From positions 591,711 through 655,710 of the forward strand of contig JAVSMS010000001.1 in assembly GCA_032027085.1 (NCBI GenBank): a stretch of 64,000 bases of DNA. Reading direction: 5' to 3'. Positions within the stretch are counted from its first letter, which is position 1, and every line of letters starts with the position of its first letter. The stretch is from Pseudorhodoplanes sp. (GTDB lineage: Bacteria; Pseudomonadota; Alphaproteobacteria; Rhizobiales; Xanthobacteraceae). The notes under the pieces were generated by a model. The model saw only the letters and a list, made by a program, of their open reading frames with translations, made no database searches and was not told the DNA's origin. Shown piece after piece: positions 7,728 through 16,399 of this stretch. A program made the translations under genes and the position numbers.

Positions 7728-9148
7728 AGAAACTTCAGGACCGGCGAGATCGGCAGGAAAGTCAGCAGCAGGAATAGCGGCACCAGAATGAGCGATGCCC
7801 AGAAGAAATACGCGAAAAAGCTGGGCATCTTGATGCCGCGTTCCTCGGCAATCGTGTAGATCATGAAATTGGGCGCGTTCCCGATATAGGTGAGCGCGCC
7901 CATATAGACTGCGCCCATCGAAATTGCGGCAAGGGTTCCCCCTAGCGGACCCATCAATTCGGCTGGATCGCCGCCGGCAAGCTCAAAAAACACAAGATAT
8001 GTCGGCGCATTGTCGAGGAACGCCGACAGAATGCCCGTCAGCCAGAAATAGGCCGCCTCGTGCGGAAGCCCGTCATTTGCGGTGACCGCGCTCAGCAGGA
8101 AGGCAAATTGACCGTCGCGCCCAGCCTGCAGCATCGCCAGCACCGGCACGATTGCGGTGAATATCCCCGCGAAAAGAATCGCCACTTCCCGGATCGGTTC
8201 CCAGGTGAAGCCGTTCGATTCCCGATGCTCATTCGGCGTCAACCATAGCGACAGTAAAGCAATCGCGATCAGTTCGAGATCGCGCAAGAGATTTTGTAAC
8301 GCAACCTCAGTTCCGAATACATTGAATGTGATGCCCGGCCGCCAGAAGGCGGGCAGCAGGATACTGCCGACGATGCCTGCAATCAGCAGGAAATTGATCT
8401 TGCCCCGCAGGCGGATCTGCGATGGCGCCTGGAATTGATCGGCGGCGTCCTTCTCCTTGCGCCAGAGGAATTCATCCAGAACAAAGAACAGCGTCAGCAC
8501 CACAGTGGCGACGATGGTGGTCTGCAACCACAGATTCTGCGCGGTCCAGAAGAAATCGACGCCCCGCAGAAAACCGACAAAGAGTGGCGGATCGCCGAGC
8601 GGCGTCAGCGCGCCGCCGACATTGCCGACAAGGATGATGAAGAACACGACGACATGGACGCGGTTTTGCCGCTGCTCGATCGCGCGCAGCAGCGGGCGGA
8701 TCAGGATCATCGCCGCGCCCGTCGTCCCGACGATACTGGCGCTTGCCGTGCCGAGCGCCAGCATGATCGTGTTGTTGACGGGCGTCGCGCGGATCTGTCC
8801 GCTGACCAGAATGCCGCCGGCGACCGTGTACAGCGCGAACAAGAGAACGATGAAGCTCAGATATTCAGCCAGCATGGCGTGAACGAACACTTCAAACGCC
8901 GTGGCCACGCCAAATCCCGCTGCCAGCGGCGCCAGTGTCAGCAGAGCCCATCCCGCAGCAATCTTGCCGTAATGCGCATGCCAGATTTTCGGAAACAGTA
9001 GAGGTCCAGTCGCGATCGTCAGCAAAAGGCCGGCAAAGGGCAAAGCCCAAGGCCACGACAAGACCGAGCCGTCCAGCGCTGCGGCATGAGCCGGCTGCGC
9101 AGCACAAAATATGAGGATGGAGAAAGCAAGCGACGAACGGATCAACAT
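7724..9148 (-). CDS. NhaD-type Na+/H+ antiporter
   Basis: A 474-residue membrane protein with an N-terminal Sec-type signal or first helix ending HAAALDGS, then about 12 hydrophobic spans. NhaD family marks include GNVGGALTPLGDPPLFVGFLRG, LSAFLDNAPTYLVFFELAGG and YIGNAPNFMIYTIAEERGI, which line the ion path in this superfamily. It should exchange cytoplasmic Na+ or Li+ for protons. It is transcribed toward the related transporter at 6459-7727 and shares its last 4 bp. A paralogous pair in tail-to-tail layout is unusual. Confidence 0.82.
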   Translation of the reverse strand: MLIRSSLAFSILIFCAAQPAHAAALDGSVLSWPWALPFAGLLLTIATGPLLFPKIWHAHYGKIAAGWALLTLAPLAAGFGVATAFEVFVHAMLAEYLSFIVLLFALYTVAGGILVSGQIRATPVNNTIMLALGTASASIVGTTGAAMILIRPLLRAIEQRQNRVHVVVFFIILVGNVGGALTPLGDPPLFVGFLRGVDFFWTAQNLWLQTTIVATVVLTLFFVLDEFLWRKEKDAADQFQAPSQIRLRGKINFLLIAGIVGSILLPAFWRPGITFNVFGTEVALQNLLRDLELIAIALLSLWLTPNEHRESNGFTWEPIREVAILFAGIFTAIVPVLAMLQAGRDGQFAFLLSAVTANDGLPHEAAYFWLTGILSAFLDNAPTYLVFFELAGGDPAELMGPLGGTLAAISMGAVYMGALTYIGNAPNFMIYTIAEERGIKMPSFFAYFFWASLILVPLFLLLTFLPISPVLKFL

Positions 9149-9310
9149 CCGGGGTGCCTTGCATCAGGAGGGAGCCGAAAGCAACGCGGTCATTTGGCCC
9201 CTTTGCCCGCCGGCGAGCGCTTGCCAGCGTCGTGATTTCACGCTACCAAATGGTGATACATGTGTACTGCATAGCGGACCAAGAAGCCGCACGCCTGTCG
9301 GGAGGTCGCG

Positions 9311-10276
9311 TTGACGAAGTCTGTCAAAAAGATTGCGCTCGAAGAGCATTTCTTGGCTCCCGGCTTTGAGGAGTATTGGCTGAGGACGGTCGAGGACGTT
9401 GACCCGAAGCTCTACGGCCAGGTGCTGTCGCGCCTGAAGGATTTCGGGGAATTGCGCATTGCGGCCATGGACAAGGCGGGTATCGAACGTTCGGTGCTGT
9501 CGCTGGCCGGTCCCGGCGTGCAGGCCGAGCGCGATGTTGGCAAGGCCACGCGCAAAGCCATCGAGGCAAACGATTTTCTCGCCGGCGAAATTGCGAAAAA
9601 TCCCCCACGCTATTCCGGCCTCGCGCACATTGCTTTGCAGGATCCGGTCGCCGCGGCAAACGAGCTGGAGCGCTGCGTGAAAGAGCTCGGCTTCGCCGGC
9701 TGCATGATCAATGGCCACACCAACGGGCAATATCTCGACGATCCCTCGCTCTCTCCGTTTTGGGAACGCGCCGAGGCGCTCGAGACAATCGTCTATCTGC
9801 ATCCCGCCGACCCCGTGTCGCCTTTTGCCGTGCTTGACGGCTACAAGGGCCTGAAGCGCGCGACCTGGGAATGGACCCTCGAAACCGGCTCGCACGCCTT
9901 GCGCATGGTGTTCGGCGGTCTGTTCGACCGTTTCCCGAAGGCGACCCTTGCGCTCGGCCATCTCGGCGAAACCCTGCCCTATCTGCTTTGGCGCTTGGAC
10001 AGCCGCGCCAAGCTCTACGGGATCAAGCTCAAACGTCAGCCTTCCGACTACATCCGGGAGAACATGGTGGTGACGCTGTCCGGCATGTACTCGGCGGAGC
10101 CGCTCAATTGTGCGATCGCCGCACTGGGCGCCGACCGGGTCATGTTCTCGGCCGATTACCCCTTCGAATCCGCCGAGGAAGCCGCGCATTTCATGGATAC
10201 CGTGCCTCTCGATGAGAAATTGCGCGAGCAGATCGCGTTTTCGAACGCCCGAAAGATCTTGCGACTTCCGAACTGA
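9311..10276 (+). CDS. Amidohydrolase 2 family decarboxylase (gamma-resorcylate/2,3-DHB type)
   Basis: A 321-residue TIM-barrel protein of the ACMSD/gamma-resorcylate decarboxylase branch. Expected metal ligands are visible: E-x-H in ALEEHF (Glu11, His13), the barrel histidine in VYLHPADP (about 165), ALGHLGE (about 217) and the catalytic Asp in FSADYPFE (about 285). The start is a TTG at 9311, chosen because a strong GGAGG lies at 9301, 5 nt upstream, and no ATG is better placed. It likely decarboxylates a hydroxylated aromatic acid. It heads a same-strand cluster with an IclR regulator, cyclase, cupin, SDR and ABC uptake genes. Confidence 0.85.
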   Translation: MTKSVKKIALEEHFLAPGFEEYWLRTVEDVDPKLYGQVLSRLKDFGELRIAAMDKAGIERSVLSLAGPGVQAERDVGKATRKAIEANDFLAGEIAKNPPRYSGLAHIALQDPVAAANELERCVKELGFAGCMINGHTNGQYLDDPSLSPFWERAEALETIVYLHPADPVSPFAVLDGYKGLKRATWEWTLETGSHALRMVFGGLFDRFPKATLALGHLGETLPYLLWRLDSRAKLYGIKLKRQPSDYIRENMVVTLSGMYSAEPLNCAIAALGADRVMFSADYPFESAEEAAHFMDTVPLDEKLREQIAFSNARKILRLPN

Positions 10277-10294
10277 ACCCTCGGGATCACAACG

Positions 10295-11083
10295 ATGAAC
10301 AAACACGTGACAGCACAGCCCACAGGCACCCACGACAAGAGCAGTGTGCAGGTGATCGCCCGCGCTGCGTCCATTCTGCGCGCGCTGGAAGACGCCACGC
10401 CGGGATTGAGCCTGGGTCAGATTGCGCAGCGGGTAAACCTCGCGCGCTCCACCGTGCAGCGCATCGTTTCGGCGCTGGAGACCGAGAAACTGGTGATTGC
10501 AGCCTCGCCGAACGGACGGGTGCGTCTTGGACCGACGATCCTGCGGCTCGCCGCTTCCGTTCGTACTGATTTTGTCACCATCGCCAAGCCATTCATCACC
10601 AAGCTGTCGCATGACCTGCATGAGACGGTCGATCTCGCGGCGGTGAAAAATGATCACATGGTCTTCATCGATCAGGTCATAGGATCGCAGCGCCTGCGTA
10701 CGGTTTCCGCAGTCGGCGAATCCTTTCCTCTCTATTGCACGGCCAATGGCAAGGCCTATCTGGCGCAACTTGCCGATGAGGAAATCGAGAAGCTGATCGG
10801 CGCCTCCTATGAGGCGCGCACGCCCAAAACCATCACCCGGCTCGATGCGCTGCTTGATGAACTGAACTCCGTGCGCCGCCATGGCGTCGCTTTCGACCGC
10901 GAGGAACATACGCTCGGCATCAGTGCGGCCGGCATCGCACTGCATGACTTCCACGGCAACCCGGTCGCCATCTCTGTGCCGGTACCGAGCCAGCGGTTCA
11001 AGGAGCAACAAAAAGATATCGCCGAGCGGCTTTTACGCACCAAGGCGTCGCTCGAGGAGCATATCAATGCCGCGATGAAGTGA
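10295..11083 (+). CDS. IclR family transcriptional regulator
   Basis: A 262-residue regulator with an N-terminal winged helix (ARAASILRALEDA, then LSLGQIAQRVNLARSTVQRIVSAL as the HTH) and a C-terminal effector-binding GAF-like domain (DLHETVDLAAVKNDHMVFIDQV, FPLYCTANGKAYLA, GVAFDREEHTLGISAAGIAL). IclR proteins control aromatic or small-acid catabolism by binding the pathway substrate. It sits 18 bp after the decarboxylase-like gene and 58 bp before the cyclase gene, embedded in the cluster it most likely regulates. Confidence 0.92.
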   Translation: MNKHVTAQPTGTHDKSSVQVIARAASILRALEDATPGLSLGQIAQRVNLARSTVQRIVSALETEKLVIAASPNGRVRLGPTILRLAASVRTDFVTIAKPFITKLSHDLHETVDLAAVKNDHMVFIDQVIGSQRLRTVSAVGESFPLYCTANGKAYLAQLADEEIEKLIGASYEARTPKTITRLDALLDELNSVRRHGVAFDREEHTLGISAAGIALHDFHGNPVAISVPVPSQRFKEQQKDIAERLLRTKASLEEHINAAMK

Positions 11084-11141
11084 CGGCCGGGATTTGACGA
11101 ACAAGCGCACATTGCGCGCCAAAAAACGGGAGACTTAGAAG

Positions 11142-11987
11142 ATGACAATCAAAATCCGCGGCATTGCGTTCGAGGACAATCTTGAGAACAGCATGGGGCT
11201 GGAATTCTACAATCTGTCGCATCGCTTCGGTTACCAATCACCGAATTGGCCCTATTTCGAGGACGTCAAGATCGAACGCATCCACTACATGGCGAAGTCG
11301 GGCGTGCTGTCGCAACGCATCACGACCTCCATGCACAACACCACGCATATCGATGCGCCGGCACACGTGGTGCAGGGTACGCCGTTCATCGACGAGGTGC
11401 CGCTGCCCCATTTCTTCGGCACCGGAATCGTGGTCTCGATCACGAAGAAAAAGTGGGAGCCGATCACCTATGACGATCTGGAAAAGGCCGCCGGCAAGCA
11501 TGTGCGCCCGCATGACGTGGTGATCGTCAATACCGGTTGGCATCATCAGTACGAAGATAGCGAGGACTATTTCTGCCGCGCGCCGGGCTTCGTGCCATCA
11601 GCCGGCGACTGGTTCGTGGAGAAGAAGGTGAAAGTCGTGGGCCATGACACCCAGGCCAACGACCATCCGCTCGCCACCGCCATCGGCCCGCAGCGCAACG
11701 GTCCGCTGCATCCGCATCTCGCCGAAGAATACAAGGAGTGGTCGGGCGGCCGCGACTGGAAGGACGATTTCCCCGAATGGGAGCCGGTGCACCGCAAGTT
11801 GTTCTCGAACGGCATCCTTGGCATCGAGAATGTCGGCGGCGACCTCGACAAGGTCACCGGCAAGCGCTGCACCTTCGCCTTCTTCCCGTGGAATTGGGAT
11901 CGCGGCGACGGTTGCATCATCCGCCTCGTCGCGATGATCGACAAAAACGGCGGCTACCGTATCGAACGCGGGGAGGACCTGAAATGA
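11142..11987 (+). CDS. Cyclase / kynurenine-formamidase-like metal hydrolase
   Basis: A 281-residue protein of the cyclase family (PF04199). The metal motif is TSMHNTTHIDAPAHV at about residues 64-78, matching the family H-x-x-T-H-x-D-x-P-x-H pattern, with a late IGIENVGGDLD segment. Members hydrolyse N-formyl or cyclic amide bonds using two Zn ions. GGGAG precedes the ATG. The next gene (cupin) starts inside its stop codon (ATGA overlap), indicating translational coupling. A ring-opening or deformylating step in the surrounding pathway is inferred. Confidence 0.88.
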   Translation: MTIKIRGIAFEDNLENSMGLEFYNLSHRFGYQSPNWPYFEDVKIERIHYMAKSGVLSQRITTSMHNTTHIDAPAHVVQGTPFIDEVPLPHFFGTGIVVSITKKKWEPITYDDLEKAAGKHVRPHDVVIVNTGWHHQYEDSEDYFCRAPGFVPSAGDWFVEKKVKVVGHDTQANDHPLATAIGPQRNGPLHPHLAEEYKEWSGGRDWKDDFPEWEPVHRKLFSNGILGIENVGGDLDKVTGKRCTFAFFPWNWDRGDGCIIRLVAMIDKNGGYRIERGEDLK

Positions 11988-12325
11988 TCGTCCGCAAGCT
12001 CAACGACGCAAAATCCTACGAAGCGCCCAATCACCGCGCCTGCGCCTCGCTGCGCCTCTTCGGCATGGACGCAGGCGGGCCGTCCAAGTTCATTGTGGGC
12101 CTCTCGCATTTCCTGCCTGGCGGTGGCGCCGGCCCGGACGCCTCGCCGACCGAGAAGGTCTATGTGGTCGTAGCCGGCAAGCTCACGCTGATCGTGGACG
12201 GCAAGGAAACGGTGCTCGGGCCGGGTGACTCCTGCTTCATCGGGCCGAACGAGAAGCGCGAGATCATCAACCGCACCAACGAAGTGGTGACGATCATCAC
12301 GGCGATGAACAATCCGCAGGTGTAA
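11984..12325 (+). CDS. Small cupin-domain protein
   Basis: A 113-residue single cupin barrel. Cupin motif 1 is degenerate (SHFLPGGGAGPDASPTEKVYVVVAGKLTLIVDG) and motif 2 is LGPGDSCFIGPNEKREIIN. Two of the usual histidine metal ligands are not obvious, so metal binding is uncertain. The ATG overlaps the cyclase stop by 4 bp. It may act as a binding protein or isomerase in the same pathway. Family certain, role unknown. Confidence 0.85.
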   Translation: MIVRKLNDAKSYEAPNHRACASLRLFGMDAGGPSKFIVGLSHFLPGGGAGPDASPTEKVYVVVAGKLTLIVDGKETVLGPGDSCFIGPNEKREIINRTNEVVTIITAMNNPQV

Positions 12326-12330
12326 GCCTG

Positions 12331-12466
12331 CTCCCTCTCCCCGCTTGCGGGGAGAGGGTCGGGGTGAAGGGGGCATCTGCAGACGCTCTGAGTTTCTGGA
12401 GGCCCCTCACCCGCCCGCCTTCGCAAAGCTTCGGCGGGCGAACTCTCCCCGCAAGCGGGGAGAGGT
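12331..12466. repeat. Compound palindromic intergenic repeat inside the operon
   Basis: Three perfect palindromes in 136 bp: 12333-12358 (CCCTCTCCCCGC paired with its complement), 12413-12439 (GCCCGCC/GGCGGGC) and 12443-12464 (CTCTCCCCGC paired with its complement). The outer two are near-copies in inverted order. It fills the 159-bp gap between the cupin and SDR genes. It could weaken read-through or stabilise the upstream mRNA. Confidence 0.8.
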
Positions 12467-12484
12467 AAAGCAAGGGAGAAATCA

Positions 12485-13288
12485 ATGACCGAAGCCTGGC
12501 TCAAAAATCCGCTGTCGCTGTTCGACATCAAGGGCAAAACTGCAATCGTCACTGGCGCGTCCGGCGCTTTCGGCGCCCTCGCGGCGCGGGTCCTTGCGGG
12601 TGCCGGCGCGTACGTCGTGCTGGCCGCCGGAAAAGCGGATGAGCTCAAGAAGACAGCGGCCGAATGCGAAAAGCTCGGCGCCAAGGTCGAGAGCGTGGCG
12701 ATCCGCCCTAGCTCGGAAGCGAACTGCGACAAGATCGTACAGGCGGCCGTCGATAAATTCGGCCGTGTCGATATCCTCGTCGTCGGTTCCGGCAAGAATG
12801 ACGTGTCGAAAATCGTCGACATGTCGCCCGAACGCTTTCTCGACGTCATGGACGCCAATGTCACCCAATCCTGGCTGATGGCACGCGCCGCCGGCCGGCA
12901 GATGCTGAAGCAAGGCGGCGGCGGCAAGATCGTGCTGATGTCTTCGGCACGCGGGCTGCTTGGGCACCCCGCCGGCTACACCGCCTATTGCGCCTCGAAA
13001 TCGGCCGTCGATGGCATCACCAAGGCTCTCGGCTGCGAATGGGGGGACACCGGCATCACCGTCAACGCCATCGCGCCAACCGTATTCCGATCGGCGCTCA
13101 CCGCCTGGATGTATGAGGACACCGACAAGGCCAAGGATGTGCGCAAGGGCTTCCTCGCCCGTGTGCCGAAGGGCCGGCTCGGGGAACCCTCCGATCTCGC
13201 GGGACCCCTTCTCTTCCTCGCCTCCTCGGCGTCCGATTTCTATACGGGCCACATCCTGTATGCCGACGGCGGCTACACCGCAGGCTGA
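12485..13288 (+). CDS. SDR family NAD(P)-dependent oxidoreductase
   Basis: A 267-residue classical short-chain dehydrogenase/reductase. The cofactor motif is VTGASGAFGALAA (about 22-34, TGxxxGxG). The catalytic serine lies in VLMSSARG and the Tyr-x-x-x-Lys in YTAYCASKSAVDG (about 160-165). The C-terminal LFLASSASDFYTGHILYADGGY is the family signature. It probably oxidises or reduces a hydroxyl intermediate. GGGAG precedes the ATG; the stop is one base before the start of the next gene, so the two are tightly coupled. Confidence 0.92.
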   Translation: MTEAWLKNPLSLFDIKGKTAIVTGASGAFGALAARVLAGAGAYVVLAAGKADELKKTAAECEKLGAKVESVAIRPSSEANCDKIVQAAVDKFGRVDILVVGSGKNDVSKIVDMSPERFLDVMDANVTQSWLMARAAGRQMLKQGGGGKIVLMSSARGLLGHPAGYTAYCASKSAVDGITKALGCEWGDTGITVNAIAPTVFRSALTAWMYEDTDKAKDVRKGFLARVPKGRLGEPSDLAGPLLFLASSASDFYTGHILYADGGYTAG

Positions 13289-13289
13289 C

Positions 13290-14201
13290 ATGGCTGGCAC
13301 GCCCCGCATCGCCGTCATCGGCGCCGGGCTCATGGGCCACGGCATCGCGCAGGTCTTTGCGCTGCACGGTCATGATGTCACCGTCTACGATTCCTTCGAC
13401 GGCAATCTGCAGACATTGAAGGACCGCATCAGCACGAATTTGCGCGATCTCGGCGACGATCCGAAAGCCGTCGAACGCGTGACGCCGCAAAGCGATCTCG
13501 CTGCCGCCGTACGCAATGCTGATTATGTGGTCGAGGCCGTGCTGGAGGATCTGCCGCTGAAGCAGAAACTCTTCTCTGAAATCGAAAGCCACGTCCGGCC
13601 GGACACGATTCTCGCCAGCAACACGTCGGTCATTCCGATCACGAAAATCATGGAGGGGCTGCAACACCGAGAGCGTGCGCTCGGCACGCATTGGTGGAAT
13701 CCTCCCTATCTCGTGCCGCTGGTCGAAGTGATCGGCACCCAATGGTCGTCACAAGCGACGATCGGCTGGACCATGAATCTGCACAAGGCCATTGGCAAGA
13801 CGCCTGTGCACGTGAAGAAAGACGTCGCCGGCTTTGTCGGCAACCGCCTGCAGCACGCATTGTGGCGCGAGGCGGTCTCGCTGGTTGAAAACGGAATCTG
13901 CGATGCCGAAACCGTCGATACCGTGATCAAGGCGAGCTTCGGAGGCCGGCTGGCGGTGCTCGGCCCGCTGGAGAACGCCGACCTCGTCGGCACCGATCTG
14001 ACGCTCGCCATCCACAAGACCGTGCTTCCTGAGATCGACAGTCGGCGCGGCGCTTCGCCTTATCTCGAAAAACTGGTCGCAGAAGGCAAGCTCGGCATGA
14101 AATCCGGCGAGGGTTTCCGGAAATGGGTACCTGAGCAGCAAGCAGAGCTCAGGGCAAAGATTACCCGACATCTCAAAAAGGCGCGCGCAGAAGACGCCTG
14201 A
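13290..14201 (+). CDS. 3-hydroxyacyl-CoA dehydrogenase family protein
   Basis: A 303-residue enzyme with an N-terminal Rossmann domain (IAVIGAGLMGHGIAQVFALHGHDVTVYD) and the conserved ASNTSVIPITKI and THWWNPPYLVPLVEVI segments carrying the catalytic histidine. A helical C-terminal domain follows (KDVAGFVGNRLQHALWREA, then GLGMKSGEGFRKW-like end). It oxidises L-3-hydroxyacyl-CoA or a related beta-hydroxy acid with NAD+. I trimmed the start to the ATG at 13290; a longer upstream reading overlaps the SDR gene in another frame. It acts downstream of the ring-opening steps by inference. Confidence 0.92.
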   Translation: MAGTPRIAVIGAGLMGHGIAQVFALHGHDVTVYDSFDGNLQTLKDRISTNLRDLGDDPKAVERVTPQSDLAAAVRNADYVVEAVLEDLPLKQKLFSEIESHVRPDTILASNTSVIPITKIMEGLQHRERALGTHWWNPPYLVPLVEVIGTQWSSQATIGWTMNLHKAIGKTPVHVKKDVAGFVGNRLQHALWREAVSLVENGICDAETVDTVIKASFGGRLAVLGPLENADLVGTDLTLAIHKTVLPEIDSRRGASPYLEKLVAEGKLGMKSGEGFRKWVPEQQAELRAKITRHLKKARAEDA

Positions 14202-14231
14202 TCATTATTCAGGTCATACGGGAGGAACATC

Positions 14232-15536
14232 GTGACGAAGGACAACGGCACTTCCAAGAACAAGCTCGGCAATGGCGTCTCGCGCCGAAACGTCATTCAG
14301 GCAGGCGCAGCCACTCTGGTCGCCGCACCCGCCGTTTTGCGGATCATTCCCGCCAACGCGCAAAGCAAGGTCATCAAGATCGGCAATGTGAGCCCGCGCA
14401 CCGGCCCGCTGGCCGGCTTCGGCGAGGCCGATCCTTTCATCATCGATCAGGTGAAGGGCATTCTCTCGAAAGGCATCCAGAGCGGCGGCAAGACTTATCC
14501 GGCCGAGATCATCTCCAAGGACAGCCAGTCGAATGCCAGCCGCGCCGCCGAAGTCGCGGCCGAGCTGATCCTGCGCGACAAAGTCGATCTGCTGGTCGGC
14601 GCCGGCACGCCGGACACGACCAATCCGGTCGCCGATCAGGCGGAGGTCAATGAAGTCCCCTGCATCACCACCAACTGTCCGTGGCAGCCCTATTTCTTCG
14701 GCCGCAAGGGCGACCCCAAAAAGGGCTTCAACTGGACCTATCACTTCTTCTGGGGTCTGGAAGACGTCATCGCCGCATTTCTTGCCTTGTGGGACGGCGC
14801 GCCGACCAACAAGGTTGTGGGTGGCGTGTTCCCCAATGACGCCGACGGCAATGCCTGGGGCGATTCCAAGCTGGGTCTGCCGCCGGCGCTTGCGCAAGCG
14901 GGCTACAAGCTCATCGATCCGGGCCGCTATCAGGTGATGAACAACGACTTCACCTCGCAAATCTCCGCGTTCAAGGCGGCGGGCTGCGAAATTGTCACCG
15001 GCAACATGATCCCGCCGGATTTTGCGACCTTCTGGTCGCAGGCGGCGCAACAGGGCTTCAAGCCGAAGATCGTCACCATCGGCAAGGCGCTGCTGTTCCC
15101 CTCGGCCGTGAACGCGCTCGGCGCGCGCGGCCATGGCCTCACCACCGAAATCTGGTGGACACCGAACCATCCCTTCAAATCGGGTCTCACAGGGCAGTCG
15201 GCGAGAGAGCTGGCCGAGGCTTACATGAAAGCTGCGAATCGTCCGTGGACGCAACCGATCGGATACCAGCACGCGCTGTTCGAAGTCGCCATCGATACGC
15301 TCAAGCGGGCCAAATCGCTCGAGCCGAAGGCGATCCTGAATTCCATCATTGCGACCGACTACCGTTCAATCGTCGGTCCGGTGAAATGGACCGGCCAGCC
15401 GGTGAAGAATGTGACCAAGACGCCGCTGGTCGCCGGGCAATGGAAGCGCGTAGACGACAAGTTCGATCTGGTGATTACGGCGAACAAGCGGGCACCGGAA
15501 ATTCCGGTCGGCGGCAAGTTGGAATTGTTGTCGTAG
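14232..15536 (+). CDS. Branched-chain-amino-acid-type ABC transporter substrate-binding protein
   Basis: A 434-residue periplasmic binding protein of the Leu/Ile/Val (Peripla_BP_6) family. A twin-arginine-type signal is seen: SRRNVIQAGAATLVAAPAVL, cleaved near NAQS. The mature domain begins VIKIGNVSPRTGPLAGFGEAD. Alphaproteobacterial members often bind aromatic acids, amides or urea rather than amino acids. GGAGG lies 6 nt before the GTG start. A palindromic repeat separates it from the ATPase gene, which could allow the binding protein to be made in excess. Confidence 0.92.
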   Translation: MTKDNGTSKNKLGNGVSRRNVIQAGAATLVAAPAVLRIIPANAQSKVIKIGNVSPRTGPLAGFGEADPFIIDQVKGILSKGIQSGGKTYPAEIISKDSQSNASRAAEVAAELILRDKVDLLVGAGTPDTTNPVADQAEVNEVPCITTNCPWQPYFFGRKGDPKKGFNWTYHFFWGLEDVIAAFLALWDGAPTNKVVGGVFPNDADGNAWGDSKLGLPPALAQAGYKLIDPGRYQVMNNDFTSQISAFKAAGCEIVTGNMIPPDFATFWSQAAQQGFKPKIVTIGKALLFPSAVNALGARGHGLTTEIWWTPNHPFKSGLTGQSARELAEAYMKAANRPWTQPIGYQHALFEVAIDTLKRAKSLEPKAILNSIIATDYRSIVGPVKWTGQPVKNVTKTPLVAGQWKRVDDKFDLVITANKRAPEIPVGGKLELLS

Positions 15537-15540
15537 CCCT

Positions 15541-15652
15541 CCACGTCGTCACCCTGAGGTGCGAGCGGCCGAAGGTCGCGAGCTACGAAGGGCGACGACG
15601 TGGCCGACATCCTTCGAGGCCCGGCCTGCGGCCGGGCACCTCAGGATAACGT
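15541..15652. repeat. Nested inverted-repeat element between SBP and livG-like genes
   Basis: Three nested inverted pairs: CCACGTCGTC (15541-15550) with GACGACGTGG (15594-15603), CCTGAGGTGC (15553-15562) with GCACCTCAGG (15636-15645), and a central CCCGGCC-TGC-GGCCGGG hairpin near 15620-15636. It is likely a dispersed intergenic palindrome. Its place between a binding-protein gene and its transporter genes suits mRNA stabilisation. Confidence 0.75.
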
Positions 15653-15673
15653 TGCCAAGGCAGGATTTGCATC

Positions 15674-16399
15674 GTGCCCCTCCTCACCTTGACGCAAACT
15701 TCCAAACGCTTCGGCGCCGTCATTATCGCCGATGGCATCGACCTTTCGGTCGAGAAGGGCGAGGCGCTCGGCATCATCGGGCCGAACGGCGCCGGCAAGA
15801 CCACCTTGTTCGGTATCATCAGCGGCACCGTGCCGCCGGACTCAGGTCAGGTGGCATTCGACGGCCGCGACATTACGCGCCTCGCGCCGGACAAACGTTG
15901 TCGCATGGGCATCGCACGCTCGTTCCAGGTTCCGCAGCCCTTCGGCGGCATGACCGTGTTCGAAAATCTCGTCGTCGCCGCCGCCTTCGGCCAGGGCCGA
16001 AGCGAGCGCGATGTTTACGCTGACAGCCATCTTGTCCTCGAGCATTGCGGTCTCGCCGCGAAGGCAAACCGGCCGGCGGGCGCGCTCACGCTGCTCGATC
16101 GCAAGCGGCTAGAGCTTGCCCGCGCACTGGCGACCGGCCCGCAATTGCTGCTGCTCGATGAAGTGGCCGGCGGCCTCACCGAGCATGAATGCGAAGCGCT
16201 GGTGACGCTGATCAAGGACATCCGCAAGATCGGCATCACCATCGTCTGGATCGAGCATATCGTGCACGCCCTGCTCGCTGTCATCGACCGTCTCGTGGTG
16301 CTGCATGGCGGCGCTTTCATTGCCCAGGGTGACCCGCAGACCGTGATCCGCTCGCCGCAGGTCAACGAAATCTATATGGGGATCCCCGCCGATGCCTGA
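15674..16399 (+). CDS. livG: ABC transporter ATP-binding protein, LivG type
   Basis: A 241-residue ATPase. Walker A is IGPNGAGKTTLF (about 36-47), Walker B is LLLLDEVAGGL, and the signature region (LTLLDRKRLELARAL) departs from LSGGQ, as is common in LivG proteins. The start is a GTG at 15674. It pairs with the LivF-type protein downstream, whose start overlaps its last 8 bp, to power the two permeases. Substrate follows the 14232 binding protein. Confidence 0.9.
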   Translation: MPLLTLTQTSKRFGAVIIADGIDLSVEKGEALGIIGPNGAGKTTLFGIISGTVPPDSGQVAFDGRDITRLAPDKRCRMGIARSFQVPQPFGGMTVFENLVVAAAFGQGRSERDVYADSHLVLEHCGLAAKANRPAGALTLLDRKRLELARALATGPQLLLLDEVAGGLTEHECEALVTLIKDIRKIGITIVWIEHIVHALLAVIDRLVVLHGGAFIAQGDPQTVIRSPQVNEIYMGIPADA

